DNA of 64,000 nt from Sphingobium chlorophenolicum. GTDB lineage: Bacteria > Pseudomonadota > Alphaproteobacteria > Sphingomonadales > Sphingomonadaceae. The position numbers were made by a program, and so were the translations under genes. Positions 57,622 to 64,000 of this stretch are shown in pieces. Under the pieces are notes generated by a model. The model searched no databases and had not been told where the DNA came from. It worked only from the letters and a program-made list of their open reading frames with translations. Positions within the stretch are counted from its first letter, which is position 1, and the number at the start of each line of letters is the position of its first letter. The stretch spans positions 42,043 to 106,042 of the forward strand of contig NZ_JFHR01000015.1 of assembly GCF_000722875.1 (NCBI RefSeq), written 5' to 3'.

Positions 57622-58824
57622 ATGGCAAAGCCGTTCAAGACACTCGACGACATGGGGGACATCACGGGCAAGGTGGTGCTGGTGCGCGAGGATCTGAACG
57701 TGCCGATGCAGGATGGCTCCGTATCGGACGACACCCGCCTGCGCGCCGCCATGCCGACCGTGCTGGAACTGGCCGACCGGGGCGCGAAGGTGCTGATCCT
57801 GGCCCATTTCGGTCGTCCCAAGGGTCAGAAGAACCCCGAATTTTCGCTGTCGAAGATCACCCGCCCGCTGACGGCGGTGCTGGGCCGCGATGTGCAGTTC
57901 ATCCCCGATTGCCAGGGCGAAGCGGCGACTGACGGCATCAAGGTGATGCGCAACGGCGACATCGCGATCCTTGAGAATACCCGCTTCCATGCGGGCGAGG
58001 AAAAGAACGATCCCGCGCTGGCGGAAGCGATGGCGGCGATCGGCGATCTCTATGTGAACGATGCTTTCCCCGCCGCGCACCGCGCCCATGTTTCGACCGA
58101 GGGTCTGGCGCACAAGCTGCCCGCCTTTGCCGGACGGTCGATGGAGAAGGAACTGGACGCGCTCCAGGCTGCTCTGGGCGAGCCGGTGAAGCCGGTCGCG
58201 GCGGTCGTCGGCGGCGCTAAGGTTTCGACCAAGCTCGACGTGCTGAACAATCTGGTCGCGAAGGTCGATCACCTGATCATCGGCGGCGGCATGGCCAATA
58301 CCTTCCTGTTCGCGCGCGGCGTCGATATCGGCAAGTCGCTCTGCGAAAAGGATCTGGCCGCGACGGCTGAGGCGATCTTCGACAAGGCGGAAGCGGCGGG
58401 TTGCACCATCCATCTGCCCTATGACGTGGTGGTGTCGAAGGAATTCGCCGCTAATCCGCCCAGCCTGCGCACCTGCAACGTGCATGAGGTGGCTGAGGAT
58501 GAGATGATCCTGGACGTCGGCCCGGCCGCCGTCGAGGCGCTTGGCGACGCGCTCAAGAACTGCCGGACGCTGGTGTGGAACGGCCCGCTCGGCGCGTTCG
58601 AGATGGCGCCCTTCGACAAGGCGACCGTGGCGCTGGCGAAGACGGCGGCGGCGCTTACCAAGGAAGGCGGGCTGACCTCCGTCGCGGGCGGCGGCGATAC
58701 CGTCGCGGCGCTCAACCATGCGGGCGTGGCGGGCGATTTCAGCTTCGTTTCCACGGCTGGCGGCGCTTTCCTGGAGTGGATGGAAGGCAAGGAATTGCCG
58801 GGCGTGAAAGCGCTGATGGCCTGA
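57622..58824 (+). CDS. pgk: Phosphoglycerate kinase
   Basis: Transfers phosphate from 1,3-bisphosphoglycerate to ADP; 400 residues. Visible motifs are [14 protein letters not shown] near the N-terminus, [13 protein letters not shown], the hinge [16 protein letters not shown], and the nucleotide loop [14 protein letters not shown]. The start ATG 57622 follows AGGGAG. It lies between the gap terminator and the aldolase gene, and a GC-rich hairpin follows it. Confidence 0.97.
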   Translation: MAKPFKTLDDMGDITGKVVLVREDLNVPMQDGSVSDDTRLRAAMPTVLELADRGAKVLILAHFGRPKGQKNPEFSLSKITRPLTAVLGRDVQFIPDCQGEAATDGIKVMRNGDIAILENTRFHAGEEKNDPALAEAMAAIGDLYVNDAFPAAHRAHVSTEGLAHKLPAFAGRSMEKELDALQAALGEPVKPVAAVVGGAKVSTKLDVLNNLVAKVDHLIIGGGMANTFLFARGVDIGKSLCEKDLAATAEAIFDKAEAAGCTIHLPYDVVVSKEFAANPPSLRTCNVHEVAEDEMILDVGPAAVEALGDALKNCRTLVWNGPLGAFEMAPFDKATVALAKTAAALTKEGGLTSVAGGGDTVAALNHAGVAGDFSFVSTAGGAFLEWMEGKELPGVKALMA

Positions 58825-58835
58825 ATCCGATTTGC

Positions 58836-58859
58836 GGGACGCCGGGCTAAGGGCGTCCC
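58836..58859 (+). terminator. Hairpin after pgk, weak terminator or attenuator
   Basis: GGGACGCC (58836-58843) pairs with GGCGTCCC (58852-58859) around an eight-base loop. No T-run follows (TCCCATAG), so it may pause, stabilise or process the message rather than end it. Confidence 0.4.
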
Positions 58860-58913
58860 TCCCATAGACGCGCTGCCGGGTGGGCGGCGCATCCAACCAA
58901 GAGGTATGTGCAG

Positions 58914-59810
58914 ATGCAGTTCGAGGACATGAAGGCGAAGATCGAGGGCGGCAACGGCTTCATCGCGGCGCTCGACCAGAGCGGCGGTTCGACGCCCAAG
59001 GCGCTGAAGGGCTACGGCATCGAGGAAGACGCCTGGACCAATGAAGAGGAAATGTTCGGCCTGATCCACGCGATGCGCAGCCGCATCATCACCTCGCCGG
59101 TCTTTTCGGGCGAGAAGGTGTTGGGCGCGATCCTGTTCGAGCGCACCATGGACGGCGAAGCGGGCGGCAAGTCCGTTCCGCAGGCGTTGATCGAGCGCGG
59201 CGTGGTGCCCTTTATCAAGATCGACAAGGGCCTGGAGGATGAAGCGAACGGCGTGCAGTTGATGAAGCCCAATCCGGGTCTCGACACGCTGCTGCACCGC
59301 GCCAAGGCGCTGGGCGTGTTCGGCACGAAGGAGCGTTCGGTCATCAACCTCGCCAATCGCGAGGGCATCGCCGCCGTCGTCAAGCAGCAGTTCGAAGTCG
59401 GCCAGCAGGTTCTGGCCGCAGGTCTGGTCCCGATCATCGAGCCGGAAGTGAACATCAAGAGCCCCGAACGCGCCGAGGCCGACCAGATTCTGCTGGAAGA
59501 AATCCTCAAAAATCTGGACGCGATGACGGGCGACGACAAGGTGATGTTGAAGCTGTCGCTGCCGGTCAAGGCGGGCCTGTTCGATCCGCTGGTCGACCAT
59601 CCCCGCTTGCTGCGCGTGGTGGCGCTGTCGGGCGGCTTCTCACGCTCGGAAGCCTGTGTCGAGCTGGCCAAGAATCGCGGCATCATCGCCAGCTTCAGCC
59701 GCGCTTTGCTGAACGATCTGCGTCATCAGATGAATGACGATGAGTTCAACGCCTCGCTGGGCGAAGCGATCGACGAAATCCACGGCGCTTCGACCAAGAA
59801 GGCGGCCTGA
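58914..59810 (+). CDS. Class I fructose-bisphosphate aldolase
   Basis: A Schiff-base aldolase of 298 residues that needs no metal. The start EDMKAKIEGGNGFIAALDQS with GGSTPKALKGYG, the central ERSVINLANREGIAAVVKQQ, and LVPIIEPEVNIKSPERAEAD with the VMLKLSLPVKAG strand are those of class I FBA; the lysine in VMLKLSLP is the likely Schiff-base residue. ATG 58914, nine bases after AAGAGG, is preferred to GTG 58908. It completes the tkt-gap-pgk-aldolase cluster. Confidence 0.9.
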   Translation: MQFEDMKAKIEGGNGFIAALDQSGGSTPKALKGYGIEEDAWTNEEEMFGLIHAMRSRIITSPVFSGEKVLGAILFERTMDGEAGGKSVPQALIERGVVPFIKIDKGLEDEANGVQLMKPNPGLDTLLHRAKALGVFGTKERSVINLANREGIAAVVKQQFEVGQQVLAAGLVPIIEPEVNIKSPERAEADQILLEEILKNLDAMTGDDKVMLKLSLPVKAGLFDPLVDHPRLLRVVALSGGFSRSEACVELAKNRGIIASFSRALLNDLRHQMNDDEFNASLGEAIDEIHGASTKKAA

Positions 59811-59817
59811 TCGGGAT

Positions 59818-59900
59818 ATGCTCAAGCGCCTGCCGGCCTGGATGGAGACCGGCTGGTGGCGGGGTTTTGGGCAAATTTGGGTAGGACGTGAACCTATCCT
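59818..59900 (+). pseudogene. Fragment similar to the 3' end of the DUF2842 gene
   Basis: The frame at 59818 reads MLKRLPAWMETGWWRGF, close to the end of DUF2842 (LKRLLAWMETGRWRSF). The DNA similarity continues past the stop of the DUF2842 gene: GCAAATTTGGGTAG here against GCCAATTTGGATAG there, and then into the CCTATCC flank of a family A repeat. The stop codon TAG is GGG here. Only the tail is present, so it is a gene fragment and not a working gene. Many codon differences are silent. Confidence 0.65.
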
Positions 59901-60061
59901 ATTCCTCCCCATCGAGAGATGGGGAGGGGGACCATGCGAAGCATGGTGGAGGGAAATGGGGCACGACCTCCGCATTTCCCCTCCACCACTCGCTTGGCGA
60001 GCGTCGAAGAGAGGCACGTGACTCTCTTCGACCCTCCCCACGCTGCGCGTAGGGAGGATTT
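59901..60061 (+). repeat. Family A mosaic repeat, copy 5, with inserted hairpin
   Basis: 161 bp, about 30 longer than the other copies. Left arm ATTCCTCCCCATCGAGAGAT, right arm CCCCACGCTGCGCGTAGGGA. The extra part at 60003-60032 is a perfect 11-bp inverted repeat, GTCGAAGAGAG and CTCTCTTCGAC, around GCACGTGA. It lies between the DUF2842 fragment and the DUF72 gene. Confidence 0.82.
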
Positions 60062-60091
60062 TAGTGGCGGCTATTGACCAATGAGGGATGG

Positions 60092-60817
60092 TCAGTTCCG
60101 GCTTTCGATGGCTTCCCTCAGGATGCGCGCATCGGTGATCGCCTGCGCGTCATAATCATTGTTGAAATAGGCCCAGACGGTCCGGCCCTCCCGACTCCGC
60201 GCTTTCATCCATTCGGCCCAGTCCTCCAGTCTTTCGCGGGAATAGCCGCCGCGATATTTGCCCTTCGTGCCGTGGAAGCGGACATAGGCGGTTGTACCGA
60301 CAGCCAGCCGAGGGCTGACCGAGCCGGGCATGTCGTGGACGCAGAAGGCGGCCCCATGGCGTTCCAGCAGCGTATAGACCTCATCCACATACCAGCTTGG
60401 ATGGCGGAACTCGAAGACCGGTACCGGATGGCGCGGCGCGATGCGCAGGAAATCCTCCAGCCTGGGCAGGTCCAGCGTGAAATGCGGCGGCAATTGATAG
60501 AGGATAGGGCCAAGGCTGGCGCCGAAATGCTCGAATGACGCCATCATCCTTTCCAGCGGCTCCTCGCAGTCTTTCAGCTTTTTCATCTGCGTCAGATAGC
60601 GGTTCGCCTTGGCCGCATAGCAGAAGCCCTTGGGCGCCTGTTCGCGCCATTTGTCGACGGTTTCCGGATTGGGCAGGCGGTAGAAGCTGTTGTTGATCTC
60701 CACCGTGTCGAACTGTTCGGCATAAAAGGCGAACCAGTTTTTCGTCGCCATCTTTTCCGGGTAGAAGCGCCCGCGCCAATCCCGATAATTCCATCCTGAG
60801 CAGCCGATCCTGATCAT
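60092..60817 (-). CDS. DUF72 domain protein
   Basis: A 241-residue TIM-barrel protein of the YecE/DUF72 family, function unknown. Motifs are [52 protein letters not shown], and [15 protein letters not shown]. The start is ATG 60817. Its upstream end lies 76 bases from the divergent thiE start, so the two may share a control region. Confidence 0.9.
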   Translation of the reverse strand: MIRIGCSGWNYRDWRGRFYPEKMATKNWFAFYAEQFDTVEINNSFYRLPNPETVDKWREQAPKGFCYAAKANRYLTQMKKLKDCEEPLERMMASFEHFGASLGPILYQLPPHFTLDLPRLEDFLRIAPRHPVPVFEFRHPSWYVDEVYTLLERHGAAFCVHDMPGSVSPRLAVGTTAYVRFHGTKGKYRGGYSRERLEDWAEWMKARSREGRTVWAYFNNDYDAQAITDARILREAIESRN

Positions 60818-60893
60818 GGGAAAGGAACGTCGCAGGGGTGGAATAGGCTCCCCCTCTTTTCCAATCCGACCAAAAGCGGCTAAGGCGAGGGGC

Positions 60894-61586
60894 ATGACCG
60901 ATTTCACCGACGAAGAACTCGCCCTCGACCCCAATTTCGCCGACCGTTTCGAGCAGGGCTTTCGTCCGGCCTGCCAGCTTTATCTGATCTCTCCGCCGGA
61001 GATTGGCGCGGACTTCGTCGATAGTCTGGCCGCCGCCTTCGACGGGGGGGGCGTCGCGGCGTTCCAGTTGCGGTTGAAGGGGCTGGACGAAGACGCCGTC
61101 GCCCGCGCCGCCGAACCGCTCCAGAAGCTCTGCGGCGAGCGGAATATCGCCTTCATCGTCAATGACAGCATGGCGCTGGCCAAGCGATTGGGCGCGGACG
61201 GGGTGCATCTGGGGCAGGGGGATGGCGACCCGAAGGAAGCGCGCAGATTGCTGGGGCCGTCGGTGCAGATCGGCGTCACCTGCCATGACAGCCGCCATCT
61301 GGCGATGGAAGCGGGAGAGGCGGGGGCGGATTATGTCGCCTTCGGGGCCTTTTATCCGACGACGACCAAGGAAACCCACTATCGGCCCGATCCGTCGATC
61401 CTTGGCTGGTGGACGGCGCTGTTCGAACTGCCCTGCGTCGCCATTGGCGGGATCACTGCGGACAATGCCGCGCCGCTGGTGAAGGCTGGGGCGGATTTTC
61501 TGGCTGTCAGCAGCGCCGTGTGGAACCATCCGGAAGGGCCGCGTGCTGGCGTGGCGGCTTTCGAGGCGGTGTTGAAGGGCCAGTAA
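60894..61586 (+). CDS. thiE: Thiamine phosphate synthase
   Basis: Joins hydroxymethylpyrimidine diphosphate and thiazole phosphate. The 230-residue TIM barrel has [33 protein letters not shown] (the QLR diphosphate-binding segment), [20 protein letters not shown], and [20 protein letters not shown], ending with [23 protein letters not shown] 60894 follows GAGGGG. No TPP riboswitch or other thi gene is seen near it. Confidence 0.9.
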   Translation: MTDFTDEELALDPNFADRFEQGFRPACQLYLISPPEIGADFVDSLAAAFDGGGVAAFQLRLKGLDEDAVARAAEPLQKLCGERNIAFIVNDSMALAKRLGADGVHLGQGDGDPKEARRLLGPSVQIGVTCHDSRHLAMEAGEAGADYVAFGAFYPTTTKETHYRPDPSILGWWTALFELPCVAIGGITADNAAPLVKAGADFLAVSSAVWNHPEGPRAGVAAFEAVLKGQ

Positions 61587-61648
61587 GGCAGCAGGCAGCT
61601 TTCCCGCATCTGGCGCGTTTTCTCTCCCACAATCGGGAGAGTATCGCC

Positions 61649-62737
61649 TTGAAAAACCATGCCCTGATCCTGGCTCTGCTGTGCGCGGCCTGCAATATGA
61701 CCGTGACGGAAGCGGACGAAAGCGCCCAGTCCAACGCCGCTTCCCCTCAGGCGAAGGATACCGCGCCTGTGCCCGCCGATCCCTATGGCTTCGTTATCTT
61801 GCCGGAACCGGCGGGATCGCCCGCGCGGGTGGAAGCGGTGCTTCAGGCGCAGGTGGCGCTGGATCGGGCGGGCTTTTCGCCCGGCGTGCTGGACGGAAAG
61901 GAAGGCATGTCCTTCGCGACCGCGCTCAAGGGCTTTCAGCAGGCAAGGGGTTTGCCGCCGACAGGAGAATATGACGAGGCGACGGCCAGGGCGCTGCTGG
62001 GCGACCGGCCGCAACCCGCGACCTGGCTGGTAAAGATTCCGGCGGGGTTCGCCAAGGGGCCGTTCTTCGCGGTCCCCAAGGATTTGAACGACCAGGCGAA
62101 GCTGCCCGCGCTGGGCTATCGCAATCCGCTGGAGAAGCTGGCCGAGCGGTTCCACACCCGGCCGGAGGTGTTGCTCGCCCTTAATCCGCCGAACACGAAG
62201 GTCGGCGCGGGCGCCACTATCCGCGTGCCCGCCATCGCGAACCAGCCGGTGGCACGGATCGAGGGGGACGAGCGGGGCTGGGGCGAAACCCTGGCGTCGC
62301 TGGGAGTCGCCAGGGACCAGCCGCAGGCCGACCATATCGTCGTCGACAAATCGGACGGCGTGCTGAGGGCCTATGATGCGCAGAATCGGCTGATCGCGCA
62401 ATTTCCCGCCACCATGGGGTCGCAACATGATCCGCTGCCGATCGGAACATGGGAAATCAAGGGGTTGAGCCGCAATCCTGACTTTCATTATAATCCTGAT
62501 CTGTTCTGGGATGCGTCCTCCACCGATCAAAAAGCGGTGTTGAAGCCGGGGCCTAACGGCCCGGTCGGCGTGGTGTGGATCGACCTTTCCAAGCCGCATT
62601 ACGGCATTCACGGCACTCCGGAGCCGCAGACCATCGGCCGGACGGAAAGCCATGGCTGCATTCGCCTGACCAATTGGGACGCGGCGCGGCTGGCGCAGAT
62701 GGTGCAGTCCGGCGTGAAGGCGGTGTTCCAGCCATGA
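61649..62737 (+). CDS. L,D-transpeptidase lipoprotein with peptidoglycan-binding domain
   Basis: A cell-wall cross-linking enzyme of 362 residues. TTG 61649, with GGGAGAG upstream, gives a lipoprotein signal (ALLCAAC lipobox). A peptidoglycan-binding helical domain follows (LQAQVALDRAGFSPGVLDGK), then a LysM-like linker, then the YkuD catalytic domain with HGTPEPQTIGRTESHGCIRL, in which the SHGC cysteine is the nucleophile. It is coupled to the M23 gene by a four-base overlap, fitting a cell-wall remodelling pair. Confidence 0.9.
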   Translation: MKNHALILALLCAACNMTVTEADESAQSNAASPQAKDTAPVPADPYGFVILPEPAGSPARVEAVLQAQVALDRAGFSPGVLDGKEGMSFATALKGFQQARGLPPTGEYDEATARALLGDRPQPATWLVKIPAGFAKGPFFAVPKDLNDQAKLPALGYRNPLEKLAERFHTRPEVLLALNPPNTKVGAGATIRVPAIANQPVARIEGDERGWGETLASLGVARDQPQADHIVVDKSDGVLRAYDAQNRLIAQFPATMGSQHDPLPIGTWEIKGLSRNPDFHYNPDLFWDASSTDQKAVLKPGPNGPVGVVWIDLSKPHYGIHGTPEPQTIGRTESHGCIRLTNWDAARLAQMVQSGVKAVFQP

Positions 62738-63303
62738 GCGCGCGCGGTTGGGCCGGAATCGGTCTGGCCGTCCTGCTCTGCGCCGCTTTTCTGAAGTTCT
62801 GCGTGCGGATCGTCCCGGCCGACGCGCCGGCGCCGATGGCCTCCCCTCGGCCCGCCGCTGCGGATGTCGGTGCCCTGCTGATTCCGGTGGAGGGTGTGCC
62901 GCCGACCGCGCTCAGCGACACCTTCACCCGGGCGCGGGCGAGCGGGGCGAGGCCGCATGATGCGATCGACATCATGGCGGCGCGGGGCAGGGCGGTGCTG
63001 GCGGCTGCGGACGGGCGGATCGAAAAGCTGTTCTGGAGCGGGGAGGGAGGGCGGACTATCTATCAGCGCTCCTCCGACGGGCGCCTAATCTATTATTATG
63101 CGCATCTGGACGGCTATGCGCCCGGCCTGGCCGAGGGGCAGGCGGTGCGGCGCGGGCAGCGGATCGCCAGCGTCGGCAGCACTGGCAATGCCGATCCGGG
63201 CGCGCCGCATCTGCACTTTGCGGTGCATGAGATGGCGCCGGGCGAAGCGTGGTATGGGGGACGGCCGGTCAATCCCTATCCGTTGCTGGCGAGACCGCTA
63301 TAG
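62734..63303 (+). CDS. M23 family metallopeptidase (LytM)
   Basis: A 189-residue membrane-anchored or secreted endopeptidase with an N-terminal hydrophobic segment (GWAGIGLAVLLCAAFLKF). The zinc site is complete: ARPHDAIDIMAARG gives the HxxxD pair and GAPHLHFAVHEM the HxH. SDGRLIYYYAHLDGYAPGL contains the catalytic histidine. A role in peptidoglycan cutting or in activating amidases is likely. It overlaps the L,D-transpeptidase gene. Confidence 0.9.
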   Translation: MSARGWAGIGLAVLLCAAFLKFCVRIVPADAPAPMASPRPAAADVGALLIPVEGVPPTALSDTFTRARASGARPHDAIDIMAARGRAVLAAADGRIEKLFWSGEGGRTIYQRSSDGRLIYYYAHLDGYAPGLAEGQAVRRGQRIASVGSTGNADPGAPHLHFAVHEMAPGEAWYGGRPVNPYPLLARPL

Positions 63304-63346
63304 GCGGCTCCCCCTTGCCCTTTCGGCTTCAGCCATGTAATGGCGC

Positions 63347-63373
63347 GGCCAGCCTCCAGAGGCCGGCTCTTTT
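63347..63373 (+). terminator. Probable terminator after the M23 gene
   Basis: GGCC-A-GCCT, loop CCAG, AGGC-C-GGC, then TCTTTT; the stem has one A-C mismatch. It lies 44 bases after the M23 stop and 31 before efp. Confidence 0.5.
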
Positions 63374-63403
63374 CACCTTCAGACATATAGGCAGGCTCTT
63401 CCC

Positions 63404-63967
63404 ATGAAGATCAGCGGCGTCGAGATTCGTCCCGGCAACAACATCGAATATGACGGCGGCCTGTGGCGCGCCGTGAAGATCCAGCACACGCAGCCCGGCA
63501 AGGGCGGCGCCTATATGCAGGTGGAACTCAAGAATCTGATCGACGGGCGCAAGAACAACGTCCGTTTCCGCTCCGCCGAGACGGTCGAGCGCATCCGTCT
63601 GGACACCAAGGATTTCCAGTATCTCTATGCGGAGGGCGACATGCTCGTCTTCATGGACACGGAGACCTATGAGCAGATCAACCTGCCGCAGGATCTGATC
63701 GGCGATGCCGCCGCCTTCCTCCAGGACGGCATGATGGTCATCCTGGAAATGTATGAAGAGCGCCCGATCAGCGTGCAGCTCCCCGAAACCATCGAAGCGA
63801 CGGTCGTGGAGGCCGACGCCGTGGTGAAGGGCCAGACCGCCTCGGCGAGCTATAAGCCCGCGATCCTCGACAATGGCGTGCGCGTCATGGTGCCGCCGCA
63901 TATCGTCACCGGCACGCGCATCGTCGTCGACGTGTATGAGCGCGAATATGTGAAGCGCGCCGACTGA
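63404..63967 (+). CDS. efp: Translation elongation factor P
   Basis: Helps ribosomes pass proline runs. The 187-residue protein has the KOW-like start [20 protein letters not shown], the modification site [13 protein letters not shown] with Lys33, and two OB domains ending [20 protein letters not shown] lysine at this site points to beta-lysylation by EpmA/EpmB or to no modification, rather than to arginine rhamnosylation; no modifying gene is in the window. Confidence 0.96.
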   Translation: MKISGVEIRPGNNIEYDGGLWRAVKIQHTQPGKGGAYMQVELKNLIDGRKNNVRFRSAETVERIRLDTKDFQYLYAEGDMLVFMDTETYEQINLPQDLIGDAAAFLQDGMMVILEMYEERPISVQLPETIEATVVEADAVVKGQTASASYKPAILDNGVRVMVPPHIVTGTRIVVDVYEREYVKRAD

Positions 63968-63976
63968 TATTTGATC

Positions 63977-64000
63977 CCCCCTCCCGCAGGCGGGAGGGGG
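63977..64000 (+). repeat. Family B-related hairpin at window end
   Basis: CCCCCTCCCG, loop CAGG, CGGGAGGGGG. It resembles the inverted-repeat core of family B and is cut by the window end, so it could be a repeat or the start of an efp terminator. Confidence 0.45.

Noticed and set aside
60800..60893. TPP riboswitch before thiE
   Set aside because: I looked for the CUGAGA and related conserved elements in the 76-base gap and saw none.

Overview
The window is a GC-rich chromosomal segment from an alphaproteobacterium. It is most likely a member of the Sphingomonadaceae close to Sphingobium; this placement is inferred from protein style and gene order, since no rRNA is present. Supporting signs are the exosortase-A polysaccharide locus, 6S RNA between zapA and the 5-formyltetrahydrofolate cyclo-ligase gene, a DUF2842 gene beside that ligase, and many small GC-rich inverted-repeat elements between genes.

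Layout. 1-4022: the 3' part of recN, a repeat-filled gap, and ligA. 4034-29206: a large exopolysaccharide locus of the XrtA (EpsH/exosortase A) type. Its head is an activation module (acyl carrier protein, acetyltransferase-like protein, AMP-forming acyl ligase, PLP decarboxylase). A promoter and structured leader precede the export genes (outer-membrane export lipoprotein, chain-length protein, tyrosine kinase, beta-barrel, ATPase, deacetylase, FemAB-like protein, glycosyltransferase, XrtA-EpsI fusion, amidotransferase). A second block, bracketed by two related inverted-repeat elements, holds the priming sugar-phosphate transferase, glycosyltransferases, methyltransferases, a flippase and a GT-C-like membrane protein.

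29307-44467: housekeeping genes: amidohydrolase, beta-hydroxyacid dehydrogenase, threonine ammonia-lyase, bpt, a PAS-GGDEF-EAL protein, an RcnB-like protein, free-Met sulfoxide reductase, arfB, a pseudouridine synthase, an acyltransferase, a sugar porter, an EF-hand protein and purB. 44491-52346: tRNA-Pro(CGG), a JAB-like protein without catalytic residues, thyA, the branched-chain 2-oxoacid dehydrogenase genes (E1 alpha, E1 beta, E2), an AI-2E transporter and three tandem tRNA-Asp(GTC) genes. 52655-64000: DUF2842, 5-FCL, 6S RNA, zapA, the central-carbon cluster tkt-gap-pgk-class I aldolase, a DUF72 gene, thiE, two cell-wall enzymes and efp.

The polysaccharide locus appears to encode a whole path: activation of an acyl or amino-acid-derived group, priming on a lipid, sugar assembly, flipping, chain-length control, export, and sorting by exosortase. 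No PEP-CTERM substrate protein is encoded in the window. The most unusual observations concern repeats: one element lies in frame inside the E2 linker, and a 3' fragment of the DUF2842 gene occurs a second time next to a copy of the same repeat family. Gene starts were chosen from ribosome-binding sites, overlaps and known family N-termini.
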